64,000 nucleotides of DNA, from the NCBI RefSeq assembly GCF_009905375.1, contig NC_133648.1, positions 306,048,565 to 306,112,564 on the forward strand, in the 5' to 3' direction. Shown here piece after piece: positions 21,320-34,000 of the stretch (position 1 is the first letter of the stretch; every line of letters begins with the position of its first letter). The position numbers were made by a program, and so were the translations under genes. A model generated the notes under the pieces. It searched no databases. It saw only the letters and a list, made by a program, of their open reading frames with translations, and was not told the DNA's origin. The stretch comes from Apium graveolens (Eukaryota; Streptophyta; Magnoliopsida; Apiales; Apiaceae).

Positions 21320-22928
21320 CTTTTGCCATGCTGGAAGTAATAGCATGCATTTGATCACTCATTTCCTCTCTTTTTGCCTGAGAGCAACTCAACATCTCAC
21401 TCAGTTCACTCCCTTCCCTCAATCCTAATAGTGATTGAACAACCAATAAGTTATCTACACTTGTAACATTTGTAGAAATTTCAAGTTGTGTAGAGACTTT
21501 CAACGAATGAGGGACATCCGTCGAAATAGTAGTTTTGAATGTCGACAGATAATTATTGTGAAGCTTATTCATCGAGAGACAATCACTGGTCGACGGATGA
21601 TAAATATTCGTCGAGAGAGTAGAAATAATAGAATTAGGAGTTGAAACAATTGTAGAATCTGTGGTGATTGATTTGAGATTATGCACATATTTCTCAGTAG
21701 AATCAGAAAGAAATGGCAAGTGAGCCAACAAATCATCTATAAGATGATGCTCACTTGCTTTGGATTTTGGCTCCTCCGTGAGTGTCAAAGATGGAGAATC
21801 ACGAGTTGATATGTTTATCATGTCTACATCCAGTGAGTTTATGGGAGAATTGTGTGTGTGAGGTGTTTCAATTGTTAGAGATTTTGGCTGTGACTCCACA
21901 TTTATTGGAGCCACATCAACCTGACTTTGTGATGGTACAGTAACTGATTCTTTGACTGCAGTTGGCATTGTGTGCGCACCCTGTGACCCCCCATATGTTT
22001 AGGTTTCTTCTTTCTTATATAAGTTTGAGGTTGTTCTGTGTTCCTTCCCCTTTTGGCCTGTGCTCTTGGTTGAGAGTTTGTTTCAATAGTCACATCCTTT
22101 TGGGAGGATGCAACTAGTAATGGGCTTGTTTTCTTATTAAGCACCACAGTCTGTTGGGAGAATGCAATGTGGCTGGTTTTGGTCACACAAACCTCATTCT
22201 CCTTATCCTTAGGGTTTCTTTGATGTTCACCCTGTCCCTCACCTATCTCACCACCTGGCACACTCCCCTCTTGTGTTTTGGTATTTTTAAAACTAGTTTC
22301 TTGGTAGAGGAACTAGAGTGGGACTTCTTTGGTAATCATAATAAATCTAGCATAGTATATGTTCTTAGACCTCTTCTTAATGTCTCCTAACTTATATCCT
22401 AGTTCATACATGACAGAGCTACTGAAATTAAAGTATTTATCACTTAAAAGCATGTAAAGCATGTTAACCGTAGAGTAACTAACGGCATCAAAATTGTTAA
22501 TCTTTCCTGAAAATGCTTTAATAAAAGAGTCAAGGAGAAAGCTCCACTCTTTTTAAAGCTCATTCTCCTAACCTCACCTAATTTGGTAGGATTTAGAGAA
22601 TAACCCAGAGACACAAGCATGACGCTCACATCTTTGTCTGTGTGTGGGACAAATGTGTTGTTTTCAGGAAGTTTAAAGCATGCTTGAGAGAGTAGGAAAT
22701 GGTCTTATCTTTGGAATTGTATACTGCAGTAGTCCAAATCTCCTCCACAACTTCGCAGTAGATGACCGGAGATTCAAGCATAGCATAACTCAGTTTGCAA
22801 CTTCGAATGAAGTCGATCATCTTGTGATAGTCCTCAGAAGCAACAATATCTTTGTACACCAGTGCTACAAAGTTTTTCTTTTCATACACAAATCCAGATT
22901 GAGACATGATTTTGACTACAGATGCCAT

Positions 22929-23444
22929 TGCTATGATTGATAGTAGTTACAAAGAAAGGGGTTTTTGCTTTGGAGACGAAGAAAGTAAAATGCTTTGAGA
23001 AAGATAAAAGTAAAATGAAAAATGAAAGAGGGCTTTTATACTTTCTCAGAAATAAACAAGTAAAAATTAAAAGTACAATAAAGTACCCAATGAAATTTTC
23101 CCAAAATAGCCGTTTAAAAATGAAATAAACTGTAGAAATTCTAAAGATTATCCATCGACATATACTTACAGACTATAAGTAAATTTAACGGATAAGGAAT
23201 ATAACTAACGACTATGATTAAAGTAATTCGACGGATATAGATTAAACAAGTATCCAACGAGATAAAAAGTACCCAGAAAAATATTTGATTTTCAACAGAT
23301 AATAAAATTCAACGGATATTCATTTTCAACGAATAATAAATATCCGTCGAGATGTAAATTTTGACTTAGCCAAAATTTCATCTTCATAAGAAAAATCAAA
23401 TTTGATTCTGGCTGCATTACAAATTGCTTAGACATCAAAACAAT
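22929..23444 (-). other. Noncoding spacer between SIRE RNase H and env-like ORF
   Basis: About 0.5 kb without a gene. It holds a cluster of the recurring motif TCGACGGAT/ATCCGTCGA and close variants (for instance near 23148, 23195, 23226, 23256, 23315 and 23340). SIRE elements are thought to express the downstream ORF from a separate or read-through message, so signals for this could lie here; I cannot point to one. Confidence 0.55.
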
Positions 23445-24093
23445 TCATGAATAATTAAGCACACCTAACTCACTTACCAACGTAGTAAAGGTGGACTCAT
23501 CAAGTGGCTTGGTGAAGATGTCTGCAAGTTGCTTCTCACTTGGAATAAAATGAAGTTCCACTGTACCATTCATGATATGTTCTCGAATGAAATGATACTT
23601 GATATCAATGTGCTTTGTCCTTGAATGCTGCACATGATTTTCAGTAATGGCAATGGCAATTGTGTTGTCACATAAAATTGGAATCTTGTCCACTTGTAGA
23701 CCATAATCCAATAATTGATTTTTCATCTTTAAAATCTGTGCACAACAACTACCAGCAGTAATATATTCAGCCTTAGTTGTAGAAGTAGAGACTGAATTTT
23801 GTTTCTTACTAAACCAGGACACTAGCTTGTTTCCTAGAAATTGACAGGTCCTTGTTATACTTTTCTATCAATTTTACAACCTGCAAAATCTGCATCTGAA
23901 TAACTACTAGATCAAACCTAGAATCTCTAGGATACCAAATGCCAAGTTTTGGTGTTCCTTTAAGATATCTAAAAATTCTCTTAATAGCTACTAAATGAGA
24001 TTCTCTAGGAGCAGCTTGAAATCTAGCACAAAGACAAGTAGCGAACATTATATCAGGCCTACTAGTTGTTAAGTATAAAAGTGAGCCAACCAT
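23445..24093 (-). pseudogene. SIRE end of reverse transcriptase and RNase H
   Basis: The first frame (24093-23809) has MVGSLLYLTTSRPDIMFATC and RFQAAPRESHLVAIKRIFRY, the conserved end of copia reverse transcriptase. A frameshift near 23860 leads to the second frame (23822-23445). That frame has WFSKKQNSVSTSTTKAEYI, the RNase H core with its Glu, followed by QHSRTKHIDIKYHFIREHI and EKQLADIFTKPLD. The C terminus GVLNYS is that of SIRE pol. The RNase H part is largely open, but it cannot be made from an intact polyprotein. Confidence 0.87.
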
Positions 24094-25232
24094 GCCTCTA
24101 TAGCTTGAATGTCCACAGACTTTTCAATAGTGTTCAATTCAAGTTTAGTGGCAGTGGCCATAGGAGTTTTTATAGATGTGCAATCCATTAAGTCAAACTT
24201 CTTTAAAATATTATAAATATATTTAGTTTAACTAATGAATATTCCATCACTAACTTGCTTAACTTGTAAACCAAGAAAGTAAGTTAGTTCTCCCATCATG
24301 CTCATTTCATACTTACTTTGCATCAATTTGGCAAACTGTTTGCAATGTTTCTCATCTGTAGAACCAAATATAATACCATCTACATAAATCTGAACAAGTA
24401 TACTAAAGCCATTAACATTTATAAAGAAAAGATTTTTGTCGACAGTACCTCATGTGAAGTGATTTTCTAAAAAAAACTTTGACAAAGTATCATACCAGGC
24501 TCTAGGTGCTTGCTTCAAACCATACAGTTCTTTCAAAAGATAGTAGACATAATACGGAAAATGGGGTCTTCAAAACCAGGAGGCTGACTGACATAAACTT
24601 CCTCCTCCAAATCTCCATTCAGAAATGCACTTTTAACATCCATTTAATAGACCTTGAAATTGGCATGGGCTGCATAGGATAGGAAAATTCTGATGGATTC
24701 AAGTCTTGCAACAGGAGCAAAGGTCTCATCAAAATCTATTCCTTCTTATTGAAAATGCCCCTTAGCAATCAATCTAGCTTTGTTCTTGAGTACTATGCCA
24801 TTTTCGTCCATCTTGTTTTTGAATACCTATTTGGTGTCAATAGGATTCTTGCCTTTAGGTTGGGTACCAGCTTCCACACCTCATTCCTTTCAAATTGGTT
24901 TACCTCTTCCTGAATAGCTAAAACCCAATCAGGATCCAACAAAGCTTCGTTTACCTTCTTTGGCTCTTCCTGAGACAGGATGCTGCTGTGTAGACATTCT
25001 TCTTGAGTTGCTTTTCTAGATTGCACTCTTGAAGTTGCATCACCAATAATTAGTTCAAATAGGTGATCTCTAGTCCATTTACTTTGTTGTGGTAGATTAC
25101 CTCTAGATGAAGAGGCCCTAAAGTTGTCTTGATGTGTGACTGAGTTTTGATTAGAAGAAACTCCCCCTGAGTTTGTAGATCTTTGACTTGAAGTTGGGGT
25201 CCTTTCTGTATATGATCTATATTGACTTTCAA
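24094..25232 (-). pseudogene. SIRE reverse transcriptase, inactivated
   Basis: The N-terminal region shows EEPKKVNEALLDPDWVLAIQ and QFERNEVWKLVPNL, and the centre has SKYEMSMMGELTYFLGLQVK; all are copia reverse transcriptase landmarks. At about 24380-24397 the catalytic box reads YVDG instead of YVDD, which removes an essential metal-binding Asp. A stop follows in the frame after GIFIS, and frameshifts occur near 24840 and 24740. The enzyme copies element RNA into DNA; this copy could not. Confidence 0.85.
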
Positions 25233-25309
25233 CTCCTATTGATGGCTCTATGGATGTTGAATTTTGCCTTTCGATGGATGATGCAGTCTGTCTCTCAGCG
25301 TATGATGCA

Positions 25310-26500
25310 CTTTGTCTTTCGAGGGATGTAGAATTATGTGCTTCATTTGTTGCTCACTTTTATGCATTATCCTTAGATATTATTTCTTGATCACTTTCAT
25401 CATCACTATCATCGCAGTTCATCTCAACATTGTCAAATTTAAGGCTTTCATGGACACATTCATCTTGCAGTCCTTCAATCTTCTTATCATCAAACACAAC
25501 ATGTACAGATTCCATAACAATGTTCATTCTTAGATTGTAGACTCTGTATGCTTTTCTAACTACATACCCAATAAAAATACCTTCATTTGCTTTGGCATCA
25601 AACATTTCATGCAGCTCAGTTTGATTCCTTAGAATATAGCATTTGCAGCCAAAGACATGAAGAAAGTTTAGTGTTGGCTTCCTGTTCTTGAATAATTGAC
25701 AAGGAGTCATGCATTTTTCTTGATTGACCAAAGATATATTCTGAGTGTAGCATGCAGTATTTACAACTTCTGCCCAAAATTAAGTTGGTAACTTTGATTC
25801 TTCTAGCATTGTCCTTGCAGCTTCAATAAGAGATCTGTTTTTTTTTTCAGCCATTCCATTTTTTTGTGGAGTCCTTGCTGCTGAAAACTCATGCATGATT
25901 CCATTTTCTTCACAAAGCAACCTCAACAGAATTCTCGAACTGAGTTCCAATGTCACTCCTGATTCTTCTTACTTTGAGATCAGGATGGTTGTTGACTTGC
26001 CTTATATGATTGATAATGATTTCACTAGCTTCATCTTTAGATTTGAGAAAATATGTCCAAGTGAACTTTGAGAAATCATCAACAATCACTAGGCAGTATA
26101 TTTCCTTTGAGATTGTCAACACATTGACTGGTCCAAACAAATTCATATGCAATAGTTGTAGAGGTTCTTCAATTGTAGATTCAAGCTTCTTTTTGAATGA
26201 TGCCTTGATCTGTTTTCCTTTCTGACAGGCATCACACAATCCATCCTTTGAGAACTCAACTTGAGGAATGCCTCTTACAAGATCTTTCTTGACTAACTCA
26301 TTCATAGTCTTGAAGTTTAGATATGACAGTTTCTTATGCCATAGCCAACTTTCATCTTGACTTGCTTTGCTGAAAAGACGTGTAATAGAATTTACACTTG
26401 ATGAGCTGAAGTCAGCTAGATACACATTCCCTTTTCTCACCCTAGTGAGAACCATTTTGTTGTTCCTTTTGTCAGTAACAACACAGGATTCAGTATTCAA
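25310..26500 (-). pseudogene. SIRE integrase, inactivated
   Basis: GAG-pre-integrase is intact at LWHKKLSYLNFKTMNELVKK and LCDACQKGKQIK. The core has LLHMNLFGPVNVLT where the first catalytic Asp is expected after HM, so Asp is replaced by Asn. IRSDIGTQFEN keeps the second Asp. A break near 25910-25730 removes part of the region around the catalytic Glu. The C-terminal part resumes with MTPCQLFKNRKPTLNFLHVF and VFGCKCYILRN (25731-25360). The linker beyond it contains several motifs of the ATCCGTCGA type (25240-25330). Confidence 0.87.
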
Positions 26501-26521
26501 TGTTACTGAGTTGCCCTTATC

Positions 26522-26761
26522 TCAAAGCTGGCTGACACTCAAAAGATTATGTTTGAGTCCATCCACTCGAGCAACTTCTTCAATGATGGCATTATCGTTA
26601 AAAATCAAGCCATATCCCACAGTATATCCTTTGCTGTCATCTCCAAAAGTAATACTTGGGCCAGCTCTCTCCTTGAACTCAGTGAGCAGGGTAGAATCTC
26701 CAGTCATGTGCCATGAAAAACCACTATCCAGATACCAAAGATTCTTTATGTTTCCCTGCAC
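26522..26761 (-). pseudogene. SIRE protease
   Basis: The frame contains NLWYLDSGFSWHMTGDSTLL, with the Asp-Ser-Gly site, and ends with KHNLLSVSQL, the usual link to integrase. It is open for its length but isolated by stops on both sides (26521 and 26762). Protease would cut the gag-pol polyprotein. Confidence 0.85.
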
Positions 26762-27249
26762 ACATCAAAATCAAATCAATTTGATTTTGGTACCCAACTT
26801 TCCTTGGGTCCTGACTTGTTAGCCTTCTTTTTAGGTTTTTTAGGCTTGTCCTCATTTGACTTAGGTGATTGTGATTTAACCTTGGTCATTACAGTAGGGC
26901 TTTGAAAACCATTCATAATTGCAGAATTATCATGCACGGGTTGATTAACATGAAATGGCATATTATGTGCAAACATGTTATTCCAATATGGCATGCTAAA
27001 TGGCATTTGAGGCATACTGAATGCTGCATAGTAAGGGTTTTGTGCAAATGGCATATTAGCAAATTGAGCATTCAAATTTTATGCAGGCATGACATTCATA
27101 GGCATTGTGGGCATGCTAGGAAATGAGGGAGGTGCAGACATAGGTGCAGGCAAAGCATATTTGCAATTAACAGAAAAATGATTAACACAACCACACTTAA
27201 CACAGATTTTTCTAGGTGCATATTTATCAGGTATGTAGTTGTTGTGTTT
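26762..27249 (-). pseudogene. SIRE gag C terminus with zinc knuckle, cut by chromovirus A
   Basis: CVKCGCVNHFSVNCK is a CX2CX4HX4C zinc knuckle. It is followed by a Met/Pro/Phe-rich tail (SMPTMPMNVMPA, NMPFAQNPYYAAFSMPQMPF) and a basic KKPKKKANKSGPKESW stretch before protease. One stop near 27076 splits the tail. Upstream the frame enters the chromovirus at 27255. The missing residues are found at 41150 onward in register, so the insertion hit gag just before the knuckle. Confidence 0.85.
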
Positions 27250-29334
27250 GTTAATGTAATAACCCCAAATTTTGGGATTTTTGAAACCCTTATGAATAGT
27301 GTTTTGCTGATTATGCTGAATAAGAAAACTTTTCATGCCACACTATGTAGGGGTTCTTTTATTGATCTTCTGGGATATTATTAGTACTCTATGTGGTATA
27401 TAAGTGTATGTAAAGATCGCCAGAATCCAAATCCGAACACTTTGATTTTTCCCGAAAATCCACCAGATATCGAAAGAATTGAGTATAAGGTAACAGGATA
27501 AAAAGGATTTAAATTCAAGGATTTTAATAGAGGATCATAAAAGGAATATAATGTATTGAGAAATGTTAAGGGAACCTAAGTAATAAGATCCCGGGTATGA
27601 TCCCTCAAACGATAAACGAAAACGAAAGTTAAGCGAACCATATAACAGATTAGCGGTCATTAGCCAAATAATTAAAAGCTAATCAAAGAGATTAGTGGGG
27701 ATGATGTCATCAAACCAATGAGAAGAGGACAAAGGAGGGAGGGGGACATCACATGGTGACATAAGCATGACCAAGCAAGTGTGTTGTTGGTTGAATTAGA
27801 ACCACACAAAAATTACCATGGTAAAAAGGTAACAAAACAAATCAAAAGGTCAACCAACCAAGCCAACACTTCATTTTCACCAAAAACACAAATTTTTTCA
27901 CCATTCTTCATCTTTGCTCACGGCTTTTCTTCTTTTCCAAAGAAAGAAAAATCAAAAACCTAGTTCCAAGCTTTGTTAAATTGCAAGGTATTTATATAAG
28001 ACTCCTTATGCATAGTTATGGATATCCTATAAGTTTGAGCTCCTAAATCCTTCACAATCTCTTCCTAAAAATCATGGAAGAAGATGGTGAATAGTGTTTT
28101 TCAAGAACTAAAATTTTTGTTCTTGAAGTTTTGTTTAGTTTAAGCTTGGATAAGGACTTTAAGGGTGATTCCAAGCCATTCTCTTGATTCTCCACTACCA
28201 AGGAAGGTATAACCCCTCTAAACCCTAACTTTATTTGAGTAATTAGGTTTAGTTTTTTTTATTTTAATTCATGGGAGGCTTGCTTGTTGTGAATGTAGAG
28301 ATTAGTTAGTTTTGTGAAGTTTTGGATTAGTAATTGTTGGATTGTTGATTAATGAACTTAAGTGTAGTTAAATTCAAGTTTAAAAATAAGTATAAATTGT
28401 TAATGTTGAGTTGTTGGGGTTGTTATGATGTAGTATTGATGGAGTTTTGATTTGGTTGTGATTGTGGATTGATTGTGGGTTGAATTGGAGTGTTTTAAAT
28501 TTGGGTAATCGCGTAAACATAGCCGTCGTAATGTCCGATTTACTTTAGGCTGTTTTTGTTCTTAACATTAGGACCCGGGAACTCACTGCTACGTTTTGAC
28601 CATTGCCATGATTAGATAGTTCATGTTACGAGCTTCGTTTTGATATGTAGTTCGTTTGATTCCGATGTACGGTTTAGGAGAAACGATCGTTTTAAGTAAC
28701 GGCGTTTCCCGACCGAACCATTACCCCTCGCCTTACTTTGAAACCTTGGTTAAGGACCTTAAATGACTAATTGGGGGTATGAAACATTTATGTAAAGTGG
28801 ATTAGGAAGTTGGTAAGGTACTCGCGAAAGAATCGCCTTAAAACTCGTAATGGTTAATTTATTAAAAATGGAGGAGCCGAGGGTACTCGAGCGACTTAAG
28901 AGAATCATTAAGCGCAAAGCGAGCGTTAGAGTCTAAATTGGTTAAAGTATAGATTTATAAGTGACTTTGGTTTAATTCCAACTTATATGTTGTTTATAGG
29001 TTACTAGACTCGTCCCAAGCCATTTATAACCCCCAGTCGCTCAGGCAAGTTTTCTACCCGTTATACTGTTGTTGTGATGTATATATGTATATGCATTATC
29101 TTGTGATAAGTGCATGATTGTTATTAGCAAATTCTTGCGATATATTGGAGCATATTGATATGATATATATGCATGCCTGTTTCGTATTCTTGATTTATAT
29201 ATCTGTTGGTTCAAATGCTTATTAGTTGCATAATAACTATGCTAGAGATAAGCAGTAGTTGCGTATACCCTGAGTGTAGGGGACCCAAAGGTGAACCCTT
29301 TTCTAAAACCGGGAGTAGATGTTCCCGAGTATAT

Positions 29335-29365
<31 letters not shown>

Positions 29366-29423
29366 ATTGATGTAGTTTTCAAAACTATTAATCGAATAAG
29401 GTTTATTCGATAACTTTATATTA

Positions 29424-29640
29424 TTTAATGAATATTATTTCGAATATTCATTCGGGGGCTTATGACTCCTTTTATTTTATTTAATGAATATTATTTCGAA
29501 TATTCATTCGAGGGCTTATGACTCCTTTTATTTTATTTAATGAATATTATTTCGAATATTCATTCGGGGGCTTATGACCCCGTTTATTTTATTAATGAAT
29601 ATTGTTTTGAATATTCATTCGAGGACTTATGACTCCGATT
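29424..29640. repeat. Tandem repeat, four units of about 56 bp, in LTR A
   Basis: Units contain GAATATTATTTCGAATATTC followed by ATTCGGGGGCTTATGACTCC, with starts spaced 56, 56 and 54 bp apart. GAATATT and AATATTC form an inverted pair in each unit. The 3' LTR has the same array at 39158-39374. Confidence 0.85.
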
Positions 29641-30146
29641 ATTTACTAAGTAATATCTTTATTTTAATAAAGAATAATGTTTCGATAATCAAACTTATTT
29701 TTGATTATTCAAATAAAGATAGTACTTTCGTATAAGTATATCTTTGGTTATTTAATACTCATTTCAAGTATAAGTTTTACAACTTCTACCTCAATTATTT
29801 GTATAAAGATTATTCTTTATGGTAATATTATTTAAGTAATAATATTCAGATATTTTCTAATATATTGGGACTGATTTACTTTATTAAATCAGCATTACTC
29901 CAAACACTCTTTAAAGTGTTTTCGAGTCTTTAAAATGATTTTTAAAAGTTAGAGCGGATCCCAAAACTCATTTTTATATATTTAAGATCTTCCTTTTTAA
30001 AGGGGATTTAAATACTCGCTCAAAACCAGAGGGATCCGGCTCTGTGGTGTATTTTATATTCGCAACAAGGTTGCGGTTTTGGTAAATGAATTGATTACTT
30101 ACCCAACGTTCGGGAAGTAAGTCCATCTATTGAGTCGGCATAAGCA

Positions 30147-30235
30147 ACATGGGCTCAGTGGGCGTCCATGAAAGTGTAAGTGGCTCAGTGGGAGTCCATC
30201 AAATGCGTAAGTGGCTGAGTGGCAGTCCAGCATAA
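30147..30235. repeat. Short tandem repeat (about 32 bp units) in LTR A
   Basis: Three units share GGCTCAGTGGGAGTCCAT with small changes. They match the 3' LTR copy at 39887-39964. The A2 LTR has only a single related unit near 10597. Confidence 0.75.
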
Positions 30236-31411
30236 GGTCCTATTGCGGCCAGGGTGATGACTAGTGGGGAATTCGTCCATCTACTAGTAGAAAAGGTTAC
30301 TTATTGGTATCTTTTCCTGATCAGCAAGATATCAGGTTTATGCCAAGGTTTTCTCCTTTCCAAATTCATTGCATATTGCAACTCTGTGTTTAATTTTCAT
30401 AACAGAGGTTTTCAAGGAGTGTATGAAATGTATATATATAGGTGTATATATATATCGGGACTTAATGAAGTATCTCGTAACTTCATTATTTATAATGATA
30501 TTTCAAGGATAGAATCTATTCAAATCTTGTCTTGTAGTCTCATCTATGTGATGAACTTTTGAAACTAATTATAACTTGAATGGTGGTAGTTCAAGTAGTA
30601 TTCGGAAATGGTATAAGCATATTGGAGTATCTTGTAACTTCATCTTTTAAACTTATATCTAGCAAATGATTATCTTATGCATGTCAAAGATTTTCAGAAA
30701 AACATTGAGACAAGGTTAGATATATGAGATCACCTTGCAATGATAGTTTTATACAGTTATAAACCGGAACTCTGTGTATATTATGCATGGAAGAGGACTT
30801 CCAAGATTTTGAAAAGTATATATGTATATAAACTGAATATTTTGCGACTTCATCGCATTAAGATATCAAACTTGGTCTATTTCTTTTGACCAAGACTTTC
30901 ATGAGTACTATGAGAAGGCTCATATATTGTTAATCATTATACATATTATTTTGGTGGGCTTGCTACTCACCCTTGCTTTCTTCTTTCATCATACAACAAC
31001 AGATAGAAAAGATGAACAGGACCAAGCTCCCAATTCGCGAGCGGATAGGAAACGTTCCGCAGTTTCCTATAGGCGTTGATATCATTGTAGCTGAGGTAGG
31101 AACTACCAATAGGCTAGGCTTTGAACTTTTGATGTACCATACTTATGTATCTTTATCAATTGTAATAATGGCAAAGAAATGTAAATCTATTCAGAAACCC
31201 TTTTAAGGTGTAATGGCATATAATTTTGGAATAAAATGACTCGTGTTACTTTTGGATATTCATCTCTGAGACTATAACTTGTGGTGTGTGTGTTTATTGT
31301 GGGGTCACAGTACAGAGTAGTTGATTGTTTATTAAGATTGGGTGTTATTAAGGGAAATGGAACTCGTGACAACCCGGATTCCCGGCCCCGAATTTGAGGG
31401 TGTTACAGAAA

Positions 31412-31423
31412 TGGTATCAGAGC
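31412..31423 (+). other. Primer binding site (initiator Met tRNA) of chromovirus A
   Basis: TGGTATCAGAGC follows the LTR end TGTTACA by four bases and is complementary to the 3' end of initiator methionine tRNA. Confidence 0.9.
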
Positions 31424-31857
31424 GAAGCGTTATAAATCTCAGAGATGATGTGACGTTAAGATAATAAGTTCACTAAGAAAATAAGAACTCTTGCCAAGTT
31501 CATGGTCGGGCTACCTAACGTAGTACTGACAGTTAAAACCCTTATGGGAACCCTTATAAATATCGTGATAGAAGCGTAGTTCATTATCGTATAAGGTAGC
31601 GGGACTCCGAACCCTGAGGTTGAGGAGCAACAACGCGATGATGTTTTATTTACTTATTGGAGATCAGATTATGGATCTGATAGAGCGTCCTAACGCGGGA
31701 CCGGATGATGTTCATATTGATGATGTAGCGGTTGAGGATGTTGTCCTAGAAGGGATTGTTGCTGAGAAGAATCCCGTTGAGGATCCTGACAAGAATGAAT
31801 AAAGGACCACTGAGGAATTGATGACTATGGTTAGGGCGACTACCAGAGGTAGGATTG
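31424..31857 (+). pseudogene. Leader and possible gag start of chromovirus A
   Basis: After the primer site there is about 200 bp of leader. A 60-codon frame from 31620 follows, rich in Asp/Val/Glu (DDVHIDDVAVEDVVLEGIVA). Acidic stretches of this kind occur near the gag start of element B (57790-57870), so it may be the gag N terminus, but I see no conserved gag motif in it. Similarity switches at about 31858 to the RNase H region. Confidence 0.4.
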
Positions 31858-32870
31858 GCCGGTCATTATCGGAGGTGCGTTCAAGTTTGTAAAGATAGTA
31901 GCCCTTTAAAGTGGCTTACTCGTAAGATTGAGAAGTTTGAATGGACAGAGAAATGTGAGAACAGCTTTCAAGAACTGAAGCAAAGATTGGTGATGGCCCC
32001 TATGTTGGCATTGCCGGATGGAAAAAGGAGATTTTGTGATTTGTATTGACGCTTCGCATAAAGAATTAGGGTGCTCTTATACAGCACAACAAGGTACTCG
32101 CGTACGCGTCAAGAAAATTAAGGGAATATAAAATTCGATATCCCCACCCATGAGCTTGGGCTCGTGGCAATAGTTTTGCCCTAAAGATTGGAGGCACTAC
32201 TTGTATGGAGCGAAGTGCGAGATTTACCTAAGCCATAAGTACTCTAGTACATTTTCCCGTAGAAAGAGCTCAACATACGCCAGAGGAGGCGGTTAGAGCT
32301 AATCAAGAATTATGAGTGGGAGATTCTTTATCATTCGGGGAAAGCCAATGTGGTGGCTGATACCCTTAGTAAAAAGGAGAGACTCAAGATGATAATGTCT
32401 TTGGGAGAGTTTATAAGAGATTTTGAGAAAATGGAAATAGAAGTGAAGGTGACCGGAGCTGGTACCAAAAAGCTGTTTGAGATTGCAATACAGCCCGAAT
32501 TACTAGAAAAGAACATATTGTGCCAGAAAAAGTGATGAATGAAGGCAGAGAGCCAACAAATAGATAAGAGATTAATACCGAGAAAGATGATAAGGGAATA
32601 ATGAGGTATTCCTACAGAATTTGGGTTCCAAATGTTCAAGGGATTAAAGATGAGATCTTAGATAAAAGCTAGTTTGAGGAATAAGATTTAGAGCAAACCC
32701 TGAACGTGATAGTCAGGGAGGTCGCCATCAAGATAGAAGGAACCCATAACATAATGAAGTGGAAAATGAGGATTTTTAACGTATAAGATAACCCCGATTA
32801 TGGGAGAAGGTTGGAACATTTCATACTGAGAAAACAGAAGTTGAACAAGATAGGGAGAATCAGGATGGTA
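31858..32870 (+). pseudogene. Misplaced RNase H/integrase block inside chromovirus A
   Basis: The block starts at the reverse transcriptase/RNase H junction (YRRCVQVCKDSSPLKWLTRK, FQELKQRLVMAPMLALPDGK) and runs through IDASHKELGCS. A decayed stretch follows, then VADTLSKKERLKMIMS in frame (32350-32535), and it ends in an integrase N-terminal remnant (YRIWVPNVQGIKDE) near 32640. Element B has these motifs in the same order at 60250-61050. In A they sit before the gag remnant that starts at about 32880, so this block is out of place. It is better preserved than the pol remnants downstream. Confidence 0.75.
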
Positions 32871-34000
32871 CTCCTATTGGGCAATTCATGGACCTGCCTA
32901 AACAGAACTTAGACTATTATCCCCAACCACCACCCTAAGGAAACAATGCGGCTAGAAATTCTTTTAGGACCTTTAAGTCGCTAAGCTCTTAGAGTTCCAA
33001 GGAACAAGCTGACCCAGTCGAGGCAAGAGCCTGGCTAAAGGAAATATAGGAATCATTTGAGATTCTAAATGATTGACGAATCACAAAAGACTGTTTTTGT
33101 CACTTACCCTCCTAAGAGAGAGGCCACCCGCTGGTGAAAGGCCAAGGAAGGCACGGAGCAAGAGATTATAATAAACTGATAAAAGTTCAGTCAATTGTTT
33201 TTGGGAAAGTAATTCCCAAGGTTATGGAGAGAGTGTAAAAGTTTTAGAGCCAGAACAAAGGCGGACGAGTATGATGAAATATGAAGCTAAGTTGTAAAAG
33301 TTGTCAAGATTCGTTCTGATGACAAGGATCCCAGAACGATGTGATGTTTGAAGTCAATAATTAGTGGGTTCATGAAATAATGATAAGAGAAAGGAAAATA
33401 AAAAAAAAGAAACTGAAGTGGAAAGGAATATAAAGGCAATAGAGTTGGAGGAATGATAAGGGAGTTAGATATGAGGAAACCCTAAAGACTCGTAACAATA
33501 GAAATAGAAAAGTATGTAATCATCAGGATGAGAGTGATTCACCATGAGTTAAAATTGATGGTTGAAGGCATAAGAGATACATAAATTTTATCCCCGGTAG
33601 GTTGGGAGGATTCAAGGAAACCTTGAGATAGTTTGAAGGATAAATAATGAGACGCGGATAGACTGAGGAGACAAGGAAGTAAGAAATTAGGAAAATTGGA
33701 TGAAGGAAGTGACCTTCAAGAATGTGAAGTGTAAGACCGGTGGCTTGATACCCAGAAAGGGAGACGCCAGGCATAAAAGATATCCCAGCATTGAGATGAC
33801 TGTTGAGATAAATAAAAGAGGTAAATGAGTAGTTAGAACTAAAAGGTTCACGTTGAACACGACCAATATCTTCTAGAACATCCCTATTATCATTACTGAA
33901 TCAGGCCAGAAAAGCGGATAACCGTTGTTATCTTTTGGAGGTCATATTGATTGACCTCATTTTGAATACAGATGTTATTGTCAAATTAGGCATATACTAT
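32871..34000 (+). pseudogene. Decayed gag of chromovirus A
   Basis: Recognisable pieces are FRTFKSLSS, EQADPVEARAWLKEI and ESFEILND (about 32960-33075), and further on LWRECKSF and related words. Element B has AFRAFKSLKPPEFLGSADPV and EIEKSFEILRVEE at the equivalent place. Stops and frameshifts are frequent, and no open stretch exceeds about 30 codons in the gag frame. Gag would build the particle. The remainder to 34000 should be zinc knuckle and protease but is not recognisable. Confidence 0.65.

Larger units (their letters stand above)
17354..22928 (-). pseudogene. SIRE env-like ORF, interrupted by a solo LTR
   Basis: The start is the ATG at 22928 (MASVVKIMSQSGFVYEKKNF), about 0.5 kb after RNase H, the usual place of the SIRE env-like ORF. 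The N-terminal 100 codons are open. Frameshifts follow near 22626, 22444 and 21968. From 21968 the frame is open to the solo LTR, and it continues on the far side (17997 down to 17453) with KVSERSHTLDGEGEGM in register. The middle part is rich in Ser/Thr, as expected for a spacer. Function is not established. No transmembrane segment is obvious in the readable parts. Confidence 0.72.
27255..31407 (+). repeat. 5' LTR of chromovirus A
   Basis: It begins TGTAATAACCCCAAATTTTG and ends GAGGGTGTTACA. It pairs with 36999-41144 over its whole length. It holds a four-unit tandem repeat at 29424-29640, a TA microsatellite near 29335-29370 and a short repeat at 30147-30235. The 60-codon frame at 27781-27963 is identical in both LTRs because the LTRs are young copies of each other; it is not supported as a gene. 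Confidence 0.93.

Noticed and set aside
27781..27963. A 60-codon frame identical at 37525-37707, suggestive of a conserved protein
   Set aside because: The two copies are in the paired LTRs of one young element; identity reflects LTR duplication, not selection.
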